NCBI GenBank assembly: GCA_013368445.1
Contig: JAACJO010000001.1
Span: 3,472,001 to 3,536,000 of the forward strand
Origin: Leucocoprinus leucothites
Lineage: Eukaryota > Basidiomycota > Agaricomycetes > Agaricales > Agaricaceae
Length of the DNA: 64,000 bases
Reading direction: 5' to 3'
In this document: positions 35,122 through 47,621 of the stretch, piece by piece
How the letters are laid out: the number at the start of each line of letters is the position of its first letter
How positions within the stretch are numbered: position 1 is the stretch's first letter
The notes under the pieces: generated by a model
The model's database searches: none
What the model was told of the DNA's origin: nothing
The model's input: only the letters and a program-made list of their open reading frames with translations
Program-made: the position numbers and the translations under genes

Positions 35122-37045
35122 CTACTTCTCTATGCTTCCCGGTGCAAATTCAACAGCGCCGATTTCTCCTAGGTCCCAAACTTTGACGAATTCAAGGCCA
35201 GCGATTCTTCCAAGCTGAATGAAATCATCCAGTGTCCGCTCTTGGCTGTTACACAGGACCATCATTGCGGCATCAGTACGATATTGCCGAATCCGTCCGC
35301 CACCATAGTTAGGCAACAGAGGTGGTTGCGCTTGTTTTAGATTGCACTCATTGTCGGGAACACGAACACCACCCTGCATGATGTAGTCTTCTGTTTTGGG
35401 GCTCAGCCTTGCATCAATGGGCTTAAGATGCAGAATCATGAAATCCGACTCACGAACGAGGACTCTACTTGTCGCTGCCATCACTTTACGGACGTTCGAG
35501 AGTGCCGTAGTCGCAGCCTTATCTGGCATAAGGTGACTAGGATACACAATCAATAATGAACGGTGCATAACATTCCTGTTGGCCGACGAACATGACATTC
35601 TTCAACTGAAAAGATCCAGAGTCACAAGTTTGGTTCGACGAATGAGTGGGGTATGACATACAAGGTAAATGTCACAGTTAGCAATAGGCGACTCGACGAA
35701 TAGATCCACAAATTTGAACTCAATCTTGCCATCCGCAATCGCTTGAGGACACTCTTTGGGCCAAGATTCTCTTTGGACCTGTTCTGTGCGTTCAGGAAGA
35801 TCTTGTAATTTCGAGGTTCGGGTATCGTTTATACAATTCCATGGAAATGTGACCCCATCCTCCACCAACGTCGTTGACAATCGCTCCGTCATGGAGTTTA
35901 CCCCAAGGGTAACCTGGCAAAGAGTTCTTTAAAGAGGATCTAAACTACAAACTTGCCGCTTACTACATACTTGTAGCAATGGCATATGAGTCACATGTGG
36001 CATTCCACCCGATCATAGCTTTCCCGAACCGAGCGCCCTGTTCGGCTGCTTTGGGATCGTTGTTCTGGTGGGACGTAAGTCGGTGTCGATATGGAAAAAA
36101 AAAGAAGCATCTCCAGGTGGACGTCACCCAGGCAGAGACCGGTTGACACGCACCCCTTCAAAGTAGTGCCATATGGGAATTGGGGCTCCGAAAGCACGGT
36201 TGAATGGAGCTCGCTCTGGTGCATTCGAGTGTCCCCATTCCGGGTCCAGTAACGTGTCGACTAGGTGAGTTGCTGCCTTGTTCGTAGGCTCATCCGAGCT
36301 ATGAGAAGAGCAGGACGTCTTGAGTATTTGTGCATTTGATGCTGTGATAAGTTACGGTGATGAGCGACTTACACGTGCAATCCCATGCTGGCTAGAGGAT
36401 CTGAGCTAAGCAGAAGCATGCTCAGACGATTATTCGCGAAGGTGTCCTTCGAGACTGATCAGGCCGTTGACAATGAATTCGACAATTACTTGAGTAGGTG
36501 ACGTACCTTCACGGAAAATATGCTGCGAGTCCAATGTTCGGAGGACTCTTGATAATTTCTTCTCTGAGATATTACACCTTTTACTAATTTCGGAGACAGA
36601 AAGCCCCGCAGGCTCATCCAATAGAATGTCCGCAATCTGAGCTCGCAGAATAGCACTGAGGTAGGCATTTTGATAGACCTTTTATTGGGGTAACGAGTCA
36701 GCTTATGTTTTTCGGGATAAGTGATAGGCTCACATCTAAATGCTTCTGAGGTTCGACATGAGCATGTTTCATGTGGCGCAGAAGCGAAGGAGCACTTACA
36801 TTAAGAATCGTGTGATTAGGTCGCACAAGGGTCGCACAAAGCTGCGCACACGCTCCCTCTAAGGTCTGAGCAGCTTGCCTGACATCAAGGGGATAAATCT
36901 CGTTATCGAGAGGATGAGGTTCAGTATCGTCAAGGGAGGGGACGTAGGGCCTGGTGGAATTGGCCGTATAATAGGTTTCGAGCGAGCTTGCGGCGTTGCT
37001 AATTAGGGAGACCAAGCAGGAGATACTGGCTGCAGTACAACCCAT
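35122..37045 (-). pseudogene. O-methyltransferase copy 1 (OMT1), frameshifted
   Basis: Same exon plan as OMT2 (45740-47621): MGCTAASISCLVSLISN start, winged-helix region ADILLDEPAGLSVSEISKRC, SAM site NDVGGGWGH, and tail VWDLGEIGAVEFAPG. Relative to OMT2 it lacks 5 nt at about 35812, inside the stretch for YPNLNLKLQDLPER, where two near-identical AACCT units sit; slippage is likely. The shift brings a stop a few codons on, before most of the SAM-binding domain. All other exons and splice sites are kept, so loss is recent or a sequencing error. Confidence 0.82.
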
Positions 37046-37238
37046 GCAACAGAGGGGGTGCAAACCCTTGCGAGAGTGAAGCGAGTATTTAGGTTCAATG
37101 ATACATGTGGGTGACGTAGGACCAATTACTGTTGTACACCTATCCAAAAATTCAAGTGGGAGCTAACGGCGGGTGGGGAAGTAGAATGACCGATCAGGTA
37201 TTGAGAATACAAGCTCGGAAGTGACTGCGAGTTCCCAA
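37046..37238. promoter_or_regulatory. Divergent promoter shared by OMT1 and FunK1-D
   Basis: Only 193 bp lie between the OMT1 start (37045, minus) and the FunK1-D start (37239, plus). The sequence matches the OMT2 upstream region (47622-47850), so it is OMT promoter DNA now also placed in front of a kinase gene. Confidence 0.6.
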
Positions 37239-40043
37239 ATGCTTAAAGAGCATGGTGAGAGACCCAGAACGTATAGCGTTCTGTGGCGTCTGGGATTTTC
37301 GTGAGTCCACGTGATGCTCAATTATGTGTCATGTGGCCACTGACATAACGTATAGGGATACACCGCGCAGGGCGAAAGGAGATCTTGGAGCAGTTGCCCA
37401 GCACAAAATCCGGTCAGAGATTGCAGAACAAATAGCTCCAGAGCTCTTGCGGTGTCCTATCAACGTGTTCTTTAGCCACTACTCCCCGTTCAACCCGGAC
37501 AACGACCTCGTTGACAGCGCGGTGAGCGCCTTGAAGAAAAAGAATCATTTAACATCTACCGGAAATTGGCGCCCTGGAACTTTCGCCAGCCTAACCAAGC
37601 CTCCTGCGAAGGCATCCGAAAAGACTCCAGATGACAGCAAGCATGAATCCGAAGCTGTAGTGTTCGGCAAGCTCACCCAAATCGTCAAGGATATGGTGCC
37701 GCAAGGTGGCAACAACGACGATCGCACCCGTCCCTTCTTCTACACCGACTGCGGAAACAAGGTGGTGGAGGGAGATATTAGTGGTGGTGGCTTCAAACCT
37801 GACGCCTTTGTGCTACGAAATGAATACACTGGTGGAAAAATCACGCTGTCGGATGGGGCCGTGGTTGCAGAATTCAAGAAGAGTAACGATCCAGAAGTCA
37901 CTCGCGATGTGAGTACTCAATGTAATGCTTCTTCAAACACTCATACGGTCGCCCAGAATCGCCTGGGGGTCATCAGCGCAGCGAGTCATATCATGAATAA
38001 CGACCCGTGCCGAATGTGGACATATGGGGTACGAAGCCAATCCTACTTGTTGAAGCGAACTCAACTGATTCCCAGCAAGATTAGTATTGAAAAAGATATG
38101 ATGTCGGTGTGGTACTTCTCGCGGTCGCATTCCGTGAAGACCGACGGGTTTAACTGGATTGAGGTATTTGGCACTTACCCCGTTGTGTTAGCACGTTCTC
38201 ATAGACTGTTTACAGGATCCACGAACGTTTACCAAGGTCTTCGTCTCCTTTCTCTTTGCAAAGGAACTGGAGATTGGATTCGACCCTTCTGTCCGACGGG
38301 TCACCTACCGAACAAAGGAATGCTTCATCTACGAGATCAAGGCTGAGGGTGGAACACGATACTATCGGACAATCAACCCGATCTTCAATCCACGAGTCGC
38401 ATGCATCACCGGAAGGAAGACGCGAGTCTGGGAGGTTGAGGAGGTCCGACTAATTGATGGGTCGCTCGCCAATGTTCAGGTCGTAGTGAAGGGAAAGCGA
38501 GTGGCGCTTAAAGACGTCTGGCTTGACGAGGGCTCAGCGACTGAATGGGAAATCCAGAAGACCATCTTTGACAAGTTGAAACAAGTGCGGGACAAAGATT
38601 GCGAGTGGGCAACTGAAGGCTATTTGCGACCACTGATCAAGGAGGCCCTTACGGACTTCCCTCGCAACTTGCCCTTCATGCAAATCGAATGTGATGGATG
38701 GGGAAAGGAAACTCGGGAGCGCCACGCTGAAGCGGTGGCCGACCCAGCCATAATACCTGCTAAAAACCTCGAATCCTCAGCATCGCAATCCGCCATGCAC
38801 ACAAACAAAAAATCTACAATGTCACGTCCCTCTGGCGCCAGCAATCGTCCCAATTCCGTTTCATCGAGGCCTCGATATGGGTCTCGTGATTATATTGTCA
38901 AGAAGCAATACCGCCTTGTTTACAGCAGCGTTGGCTATGCGCTCCATGACGCCAAAGACTTGTCAACGTCTTTTAAAGCAATCAAGGACGTAACAATTGG
39001 TGTGTCTGAATTTCCCCCGCAGATAGCTGTGTCTGAATTTCCCCCGCAGATAGCTGTTGCTGATGCATCACAATTTAGCTTTGGTTCTTATGTTCCTCGC
39101 TGGGTGGGTGCATCGGGATGTCAGCACCGGGAACATCATTGTCATGAACACGGGCGGCCGTGTCCGAGGGTTATTGAGTGACCTTGAATACGCGAGAGAG
39201 TTCGATCGGATCAACAAGGGCGCTTCTGACCCCAAAACTGTGCGTCGAGTCCTCGCTAACTGAAGTAAACTTCACACCTCTACTTTTCAGGGCACTCCAT
39301 TTTTTATGCCAGTGGAGATCCACCAAGGGCGTAAGTTTCGCTATGCAGAAGAGGATGTTTCACACAGTCTTCAAGCTCTGCGTCGTGAGGAAGATTCAAG
39401 CGTCAACTCCAGGGCAAATTCCAAAAATGTGAAACCAGTTTTCTCGTTTCATCATGACTTGGAGTCCCTCATGTGGATTGGGTTATGGGTCGTATTGGGC
39501 AAGATCGTAGAACACGCCTCGAGTGGCAAGGTGTTCTCCTACCTTTTCACCAATGATACAAATCCCGATCCTTTCCGGTGCGATTTCTTCCAGGGTGCAA
39601 ATCAAGAAGTAGTCCAAGATGCGTTCCATCTGAAACTTCGTAAAAGATGCTTCTCCTCGTTTAGCGTCATCCGTGCTTGGCTTTGTAAATTCTGTTCTTC
39701 CCCCAAATTGGACAAACCCACCAGATCAGACTTTGAGGCACTTTTCAACGAGATTTATGGCTGTTTTGAGCTACTAGCTGAAGACGCAGACAAGCTTAAC
39801 GACGACATTGAATTCATTCCTCTGCCTCGTGACATCCGCTCACCTTCCCAAGAGCAGCTGCCGTCGGACGACAACAATGACCGGAGCGTGCCCGATGGCC
39901 AGAAGAAGGGGAACAAAAGGAAGAGGAAGGTGGATGCTGGGCAACTCTCATCACGGTCACAGAAATCTTCAGATTCGAGGAAGCGGAAGAGTTCTGGGCC
40001 TCAGCGTACAAGTATGCGGCTGCAAAAGGCTCAAAAACACTGA
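37239..40043 (+). CDS. FunK1 protein kinase, copy D with a chimeric first exon
   Basis: Exons 37239-37300, 37356-37908, 37957-38028, 38080-38163, 38216-38999, 39079-39239 and 39291-40043 give 822 aa. Exons 2-7 match copies E and F closely and are open: DTPRRAKG, VALKDVWLDEGSATEW, HRDVSTGN (Asp532), SDLEYARE, GTPFFMPVE. Exon 1 is new. It begins in OMT upstream DNA and enters the remnant of FunK1 exon 1 at about 37272 in another frame, giving MLKEHGERPRTYSVLWRLGF before DTP. The phase at intron 1 is still correct. Intron 5 carries a 27-nt tandem duplication (39000-39054). Whether the new start is used is untested. Confidence 0.8.
39001..39054 (+). repeat. 27-nt tandem duplication in FunK1-D intron 5
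   Basis: The unit TGTGTCTGAATTTCCCCCGC plus AGATAGC occurs twice in a row and once imperfectly as a single unit in copy E. Each unit carries a CAG that could act as an alternative acceptor. Confidence 0.8.
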
Positions 40044-40409
40044 TTGATATATTCATTTCCTTCGGAATGTATACATATACCTTTAATGTATGATATCCTT
40101 ATCCCAATGAATCGACAAGTCCTGTTCTCAAAGTTCACACCGGAGAGCCCCCGAGCCGGCACGGCACCTGATCCAGCGCCGACCATCCTCATTAGAAGCC
40201 AAGTATGCCCCTTCGTGATACGGGGAAAACTTGCGGAAGGATAACAAGTACAGGACCGAAACATTGAGATCGACCACTGAAGACCGAATTGCGATAACCA
40301 GCCACATGCGAGCGCACGTGCACGTCAGAAATTAGTGACGGCTTAGATGGGGGTTACAGATGTACCGTTAATTACTCATTAGTGGTCTGACGGCAACCCA
40401 CATCAACTA
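40044..40409. other. Convergent spacer after FunK1-D
   Basis: Copy of the FunK1-OMT spacer described at 34788. No gene. Confidence 0.55.
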
Positions 40410-40515
40410 GATACTTCTCAAAATTTCCCGGTGCAAATTCAACAGCGCCGATTTCTCCTAGGTCCCAAACTTTGACGAATTCAAGGCCAGCCGCTTTTCC
40501 AAGCTGAATAAAATC
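40410..40515 (-). pseudogene. O-methyltransferase 3' stump
   Basis: About 105 nt match the end of OMT1 and OMT2 (FIQLGKAAGLEFVKVWDLGEIGAVEFAPGNFEK region, ending in a stop), then homology stops at 40515 and repeat sequence shared with 48010 follows. The rest of this OMT copy is gone. Confidence 0.85.
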
Positions 40516-40950
40516 TTTCTGTATGATTCTGAGGGAATAGAAGTCTGAGAGAAAAAGGTTCTATATATATCAGTATGTTGGCTTCCCGGTTCACGTGCTG
40601 TATTCTCACGCCACCATCCCCGACAACTTTGGCCGGACTCAGCTTACTTCACCACCAAACTCATTTGATCAAGTCCGACCTTTGTCTACTTGATAAGTTT
40701 CTGGTCCGCCCACTTGAGCCCATCACAACTTTGTCCCTTCAATTTCAGTTTCTATACGCAGCATGGCCAAGGAAGTCCCCCATCTTGTCGCCCCTTCGAT
40801 ATCCTTGGCTCACGGCTTCTACTCTGACATCTCAGAAGGGCTTGACCCTCTCACTCAAACGAGCTTCCCATTTTGCAGAGAGCCAGAACATAGAATGTCA
40901 TGGACCCGTGTCAAAAGTCACGTCCTACTCCGAGCTGACGGGCCTTGAAC
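40516..40950. repeat. Repeat V, copy 1
   Basis: About 430 bp matching 48010-48440 and, inverted and diverged, 56700-56940. An open frame starting MAKEVPHLVAPSISLAHGF recurs at 48285 (MAKVVPNLVAPSISLAHGF) but is short (61 codons) and matches no known family. Confidence 0.65.
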
Positions 40951-42549
40951 TTGGCTGTGATCGCCAAGGCCAATGAAATATTGAGGAAAGAGGGCTATGC
41001 TAACTGTCTCCGTGAGGCTCATAGATCAGGCAGGCCGAACGAGGCATTCCCGTGTTTTGGGGTCCTCTCAGTTTGGACATGTGTTGGATTCTGTGAATAC
41101 GAGTCTCATGTACCACCTCTCAATCCACTATTTCTTTGCTTCCGCGGTGTCATTTGCACCTACACTGCTCAATACGGTGGCGTGGTTCGGCTACCGCTGA
41201 TCAACACGACTATTGTAATTCAAGGGACAATATCAATAATAGCACTACAAGCGATGTCAACCCCTGTGGAGTTCCAGAAGCTGTATTCTGTAAGGGTTCC
41301 AAAGAAGAAAACATTCAATTCGATCAGCGGTAAGATTCCTTTGTCGGGGTTGGAAAATATTAACAGCATTTGTACCTATGTGGCTCTATGACTCGGGTCG
41401 GCAGTATGGCCAGGACACCCCTGGTGGCGATTGCTAGCTGCTTCAAGAAGCATGAAAAGTACCGATAGAAATACTTTCCCCTTCAGGTTGAAGTACATTG
41501 GTGATATCGCCCACCTGATTTGACCCACAATCGGACTCGTGGCATGATAGTTGCTTTCAGTCGAGTTAACGTGTTTCGATTGCCAATCCGGTATTAACGT
41601 TTACGGTGGTCGGCTGCTGTCGCTTCTTATCAACTTATCTTTAAGCTCGTGTTCACTAATCGAGCTGCTCTTCATCTTCTTTTGACATGCCCGGAATGTA
41701 CGAATAGAGCAGGGCAGAACGTATTTCCCGGTTGATTGTCTCGTCGATTCTTCGTTTGTAAATGGCGTTGTTTTGGGGGGAAGGCCAACCGGATTCAGTA
41801 GATCGGCCAATAGAAAGAATATCCAACACATACTTAAGCTATAATATATACTTAGCAAAAGCATCATTTGCGCCGGACGCATGCTCGATCGAGAGTCCCA
41901 TAACCTTATATTTTGGTGTGTGTAGTGTGAGTAAATGCACGAAGCTCGAGAGTCTTTTGAGAATGCAATGCTGCACTGTTTTGACTAGCAACAACTAAAG
42001 CTTGGCGCGGTCCTAGCTAGTGTAGTGAGATTTTGCTCCACAGGCCAGATCTGTTGGATAAGATGTAAGACGATCCGTCGCTCAACAATAGCTGTATGCA
42101 AGCATCTCGGTTCGGAAACAAGAGAGTATTAGGTCAAGCAAGTAGTATTGCACGAGGAGATAGATAGCATCGCCTGGTATTTTCGGACAGAAGACTTTAC
42201 TAAGGCGATGGCACTGAGTCAGGGCTGATCACTGGTAGCTTCTCTTGGGTTTGCCACCGCTTCAGTATTGCTTTGTCTGAAAACAAGACTGCCTGGGAGA
42301 AAACGTGTATTGACGAATGAATGCCGTGATGAGGCTAGTTAGCTTAAATAGCATCATGGCGGTAATGGTATTGCTAGTTCTCACCTCCATCTCACTTTCA
42401 CCCACCTACTTCCTCTTGACTACTTTTGCTCTGAACAGCTCTGAGCCAGAGAAATCCACAACTAACCGTGTACGCTCGATCATAATGTTAGGCTCGGAGT
42501 CATCAAGCTCGTCAAGCCATATGTGAGACTTCTTATGTTTCCTCGTGCA
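40951..42549 (+). repeat. Repeat U copy 2 and FunK1-E upstream repeat
   Basis: Matches 30320-31893 in order. Compared with FunK1-C, the upstream open frame is shifted near 42470, so the hydrophobic 5' extension is not continuous with exon 1 here. The start codon at the equivalent of 31894 is kept. Confidence 0.65.
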
Positions 42550-45376
42550 ATGCATTCATCAATCGGTTTCTATAGACAATCATCCATACCAGTTACGCCT
42601 CCTCGCTCATTGGACCCTGGCTTAACTTCTGTGGCGTCTGCGATTTCGTGAGTCCACGTGATGTTGGATTCAATGTCATGTGATCGCTGACATAACGTAT
42701 AGGGATACACCGCGCAGCGCGAAGGGAGATCTTGGAGCAGTTGCCCAGCACAAAATCCGGTCAGAGATTGCTGAACAAATGGCTCCGGAGCTCTTGCGGT
42801 GTCCTATCAACGTGTTCTTTAGCCACTACTCCCCGTTCAACCCAGACAACGACCTCGTTGACAGCGCGGTGAGCACCTTGAAGAAAGAGAATCATTTAAC
42901 ATCTACCGGCAATTGGCGCCCTGGTACTTTCGCCAGCATAACCGAGCCTCCTGCGAGGGCAACTTCTAAAAAGGCATCCGAAAAGACTCCAGATGACAGC
43001 AAGCATGAATCCGAAGCTGTAGTATTCAGCAAGCTCACCCAAATCATCAAGGATATGGTGCCGCAAGATGGCAACAACGACGATCGCACCCGTCGGTTCT
43101 TCTACACCGACTGCGGAAACAAGGTGGTGGAGGGAGATATTAGTGGTGGTGGCTTCAAACCTGACGCCTTTGTGCTACGAAATGAATACACTGGTGGAAA
43201 AATCACGCTGTCGGATGCAGCCGTGGTTGCAGAATTCAAGAAGAGTAACGATCCAGAAGTGACTCGTGATGTGAGTACTCGATGTAATACTTCTTCAAGC
43301 ACTCATACGGCCGCCCAGAATCGCCTGAAGATCATCAGCGCAGCGAGTCATATCATGAATAACGACCCGTGCCGAATGTGGACATATGGGGTACAAAGCC
43401 AGTCCTACTTTCTGAAGCAAACTCAACTGATTCCCGGCAAGATTAGTATTGAAAAAGATATGATGTCGGTGTGGTACTTCTCGCGGTCGCATTCCGTGAA
43501 GACCGACGGGTTTAACTGGATTGAGGTATTTGACCCTTACCCCGTTGTGTTAGCACGCTCTCATAGACCGTTTACAGGATCCACGGACGTTTATCAAGGT
43601 CTTCGTCTCCTTTCTCTTCGCAAAGGAATTGGAGATTGGATTCGACCCTTCTGTCCGACGGGTCACCTACCGAACAAAGGAACGCTTCATCTACGAGATC
43701 AAGGCTGAGGGTGGAACACGATACTATCGGACAATCAACCCGATCTTCAATCCACGAGTCGCATGCGTCACCGGGAGGAAGACGCGAGTCTGGGAGGCCG
43801 AGGAGGTCCGGCCAATTAATGGGTCATTCACCAGTGTTGAGGTCGTTGAGAAGGGAAAGAGAGTGGCACTCAAAGATGTCTGGCTTGATGAGGGTTCACA
43901 GACCGAACGGCAAATCCAAAAGGCCATCTTTGACAAGTTGAAACAAGTGCGGGACGAAGACTACGAGTGGGCAACCGAAGGCTACTTGCGACCGCTGATC
44001 AAGGAGGCCCTTACGGACTTTCCTCGCAACTTGCCCTTCATGCAAATCGAATGTGATGGATGGGGAAAGGAAACTCGGGAGCGCCACGCTGAAGCGGTAG
44101 CTGATCCAGCCATAATACCTGCTAAAAACCTCGAATCCTCAGCATTGCAATCCGCCATGCACACAAACAAAAAATCTACAATGTCTCGCCCTTCTGGCGC
44201 CAGCAATCGTCCCAATTCCGTTTCATCTAGGCCTCAATATGGATCCCGTGACTATATCGGTAAGAAACAATACCGCCTTGTTTACAGCAGTGTTGGCTAC
44301 GCGCTCCATGATGCCGAAGACTTGTCAACGTCTTTCAAAGCAATCATGGATGTTTCAACTGGTGCGCCTCCATTTTCCCCGAAGACAGTTGTCGCTGATG
44401 CATCACAATTCTAGCTTTGGTTCTTATGTTCCTCGCTGGGTGGGTGCATCGGGATGTCAGCACTGGGAATATCATTGTGGTAAACGTGGGTGGCCACGTC
44501 CGAGGGCTATTGAGTGACCTAGAATACGCGAGAGAGTTCGGTCGGATCAACAAGGGGGCTTCAGACCCCAAAACTGTACGTCGAGTCCTTCCCGCTAACT
44601 GAAGTAAATTTCATACCTCTATTTTTTAGGGTACTCCATTTTTTATGCCAGTGGAGATCCACCTAGGGTACAAGCTTCGCTTCGCTGAAGATGATCCTCA
44701 AGACCTCGATAGTCTGGATCACGAGGAAGATTCGAGCGTTGAATCCGGGGGGATTTCCAAGAACCTGAAAGCAGTTTTCTTTTTTCATCATGACCTTGAG
44801 TCTCTCATGTGGATCGGGTTATGGGTCGTATTGGGCAAGATCGTAGAACATGCCTCGAGTGGCAAGGTGTTCTCTTTCCTTTTCACCAATGATTCAAACC
44901 CCGGTCCTTTCCGTTACATTTTCTTCCAGGGTGCAAACCAAGAAGTTGTCCGAGATGCGTTTCATCCAAAACTTCGTAAAAAATTCTTCTCCTCATTCAA
45001 TGTCATCCGTGTTTGGCTCTGTAACTTCTGTTCTTCCCCCAAATATGACAACCCTACCAAATCTGACTTTGAAACACTTTTTAACCGGGTCTCTCGCTGC
45101 TTTCAAACGCTAGCTCAAGATGCGGACAAGTTTAACGATGACGTCAAATTTATTCCTCCACCTCGTGACCTCCATCCACCTCTCCAAGAGCAGCTGCCGC
45201 CGGACGACGACGACAGGGGTACAACCATTGGACAGAAGGGGAACAAGGGAAAGGAAAAGGTGGATACTGAGAAAGCCTCATCGCAATCACAGCAATCTTC
45301 GACTTCGAGGAAGCGGAAGAATTCCGAGCCTCAACGTATGAGTATGCGGCTGCGTAAGCGCCCAAATACTGATTGA
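42550..45376 (+). CDS. FunK1 protein kinase, copy E (intact)
   Basis: Exons 42550-42647, 42703-43270, 43319-43390, 43442-43525, 43578-44361, 44415-44575 and 44630-45376 give 837 aa. Motifs as in copy C: DTPRSAKGDLG, MAPELLRCPINVF, GRKTRVWEAEE, VALKDVWLDEGSQTER, VGYALHDAEDL, HRDVSTGN (Asp549), SDLEYARE, GTPFFMPVE and the tail RLRKRPNTD. Introns 2 (48 nt) and 3 (51 nt) contain no stop and are multiples of three, so unspliced forms would stay in frame. Converges with OMT2. Confidence 0.9.
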
Positions 45377-45739
45377 TATACTCATTTTCCTTTAGAATAT
45401 ATACATATACCTTTAATGTATGATATCCTTATCTCAACGAATCGACAAATCCTGTTCTCAAGGTCCACACCGAGAACTCCCGAGCTGGCACAGCACCTGA
45501 TTCAACGCTGATGATCCTCACTAGAAGCCAAGTATGCCCCTTCGTGGTACGGGGAAAACTTGCGGACGGATAGCAAGTACAGGACTGAAGCATTGGGATC
45601 AACCGCTGAAGACCGAATTGCGATAACCAGCCACATGCGAGCGCACGTGCACGTCAGAAACTAATAACGGCTTGGATGGAAGTTACAGATGTACCGTTAA
45701 TTACTTGTTAGTGGTCTGACAGCAACCCATATCAACTGG
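45377..45739. other. Convergent spacer between FunK1-E and OMT2
   Basis: Copy of the spacer at 34788 and 40044. No gene. Confidence 0.55.
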
Positions 45740-47621
45740 CTACTTCTCAAAATTTCCCGGTGCAAATTCAACAGCGCCGATTTCTCCCAGGTCCCAAACT
45801 TTGACGAATTCAAGGCCAACCGCTTTTCCAAGCTGAATAAAATCATCCAGTGTCCGCTCTTGGCTGTTACACAGAACCATCATTGCAGCATCAGTACGAT
45901 ATTGGCGAATCCGTCCGACGCCATAATTAGGCAACAGAGGCGGTTGCGCTTGTTTTAGGGTGCGCCCGTCGTCGGGCACACGAACACCACCCTGCATGAT
46001 GTAGTCTTCTGTTTTGGGGCTTGTATCAATAGACTTCAGATGTAGGATCATGAAATCCGACTCACGAACGAGGACTCGACTTGTCGGCGACATCACTTTA
46101 CGGACGTTCGAGAGTGCTGTAGTCGCAGCCTTGTCTGGCATAAGGTGACTAGAATACATAATCAGCAATAAACGGTGCACAATGTTTGTGCTGGTTGACG
46201 AACATGACGTTCTTCAGCTGAAACAATCCCAAGTCTTGAGTTTGATACAACGAATGAGAGAGTATGGCGTACTAGATAAATGTCACAATTTGCAATAGGC
46301 GACTCGACGAATAAATCCACAGATTTGAACTCAATCCTGCCATCCGCAATCACTTGGGGACATTCTTTGGGCCAAGATTCTCTTTGGGTCTGTTCCGTTC
46401 GTTCAGGAAGATCTTGTAACTTCAGGTTGAGGTTTGGGTAACGTTTGTACAGTTCCATAGAGATGTTACCCCGACCTCCACCAACATCGTTGACAACAGC
46501 TCCATCACGAAGTTTGTCCCAAGGGTAAGCTGGTGAAAACATTTCTTAAAGAGGATCCCAAGTACACGCTTGAAGCTTGCACACCTGTAATAATGGCATG
46601 TGAATCCAATGTGGCATTCCAAGCGACCATAGCTTTCCCGAACCGAGCGCCCTGTTCGGCTGCCTTTGGATCATTGTTCTGGCGGAATGTAAATCAGTGG
46701 CGACATGAAAAAAGCACCTCAATACATACCCCCTCAAAGTAGTGCCATATGGGAATCGGGACTCCGAAAGCACGATTGAATGGAGCTCGCTCTGGCGCGT
46801 CGGATTGTCCCCATTCCGGGTCCAGCAGAGTGTCAGCTAGGTGAGCTGCTGCCTTGTTCGTAGGCTCATCCGAGCTATGGGAAGAGCAGGACTTCTTGAG
46901 TATATGTGTATTTGATGCTGTGATAAGTTATGGGTGATGAGCGACTTACACGTGCAAGCCCATGCTGGTTAGAGGGTCTGAGCCAAGGAGAAGCATGCTC
47001 AGACGATTATTCGCAAACGTATCTTTCGAGACTGATCAGGTCGTTGACGACGAGTTCGACAGCAACTACTTGAATAGATGTACCTTCGCGGAAAATATGC
47101 TGTGAGCACAACGTCCGGAGAACTCTTGCCAATTTCTTCTCCGAGATACTACACCTTTTACTAATTTCGGAGACAGGAAGCCCCGCAGGCTCATCCAACA
47201 GAATGTCGGCAATCTGAGCTCGCAGAACAACACTGAGGTAGGCATTTTGATAGACCTTTTATTGCAATAGCAAGTCAGCTTATGTTTTCCGGGATAAGTA
47301 ATAGGCTCACATCTAAATGCTTCTGAGGTTCGGCATGAGTATATTTCATGTGATGCAGAAGCAAAGAACACTTACATTAAGGATCGTGTGATTAGGCCGT
47401 ACGAGGGTTGCGCAAAGCTGTGCACACGCTCCCTCTAAGGTCTGAGCAGCTTGCCTGATATCAAGGGGATAGATCTCGTTATCAAGAGGATGAGGTTCAG
47501 TGTCGTCGAGGGAAGGGACGTAGGGCTTGGTGGAATTGGCCGTATAATATGTTTCGAGTGTGCTTGCGGCGTTACTAATAAGGGAGACTAAGCAGGAGAT
47601 ACTGGCTGGAGTGCAACCCAT
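45740..47621 (-). CDS. SAM-dependent O-methyltransferase, copy 2 (OMT2, intact)
   Basis: Exons 47621-47376, 47322-47311, 47255-47084, 47022-46950, 46874-46730, 46678-46585, 46529-46273, 46217-46204 and 46148-45740 give 473 aa, the usual size for fungal plant-type O-methyltransferases that methylate hydroxyls of polyketides or aromatics. The N-terminal winged helix reads ADILLDEPAGLPVSEISKRC. The SAM loop is NDVGGGRGN (about 261-269), followed by LQDLPER. The region LKNVIHLMPDKAATTALSNVRK carries His339, the position of the general base in the family, although the usual HDW is HLM. Two micro-exons (12 and 14 nt) are needed to join it. No other biosynthetic gene lies nearby. Confidence 0.85.
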
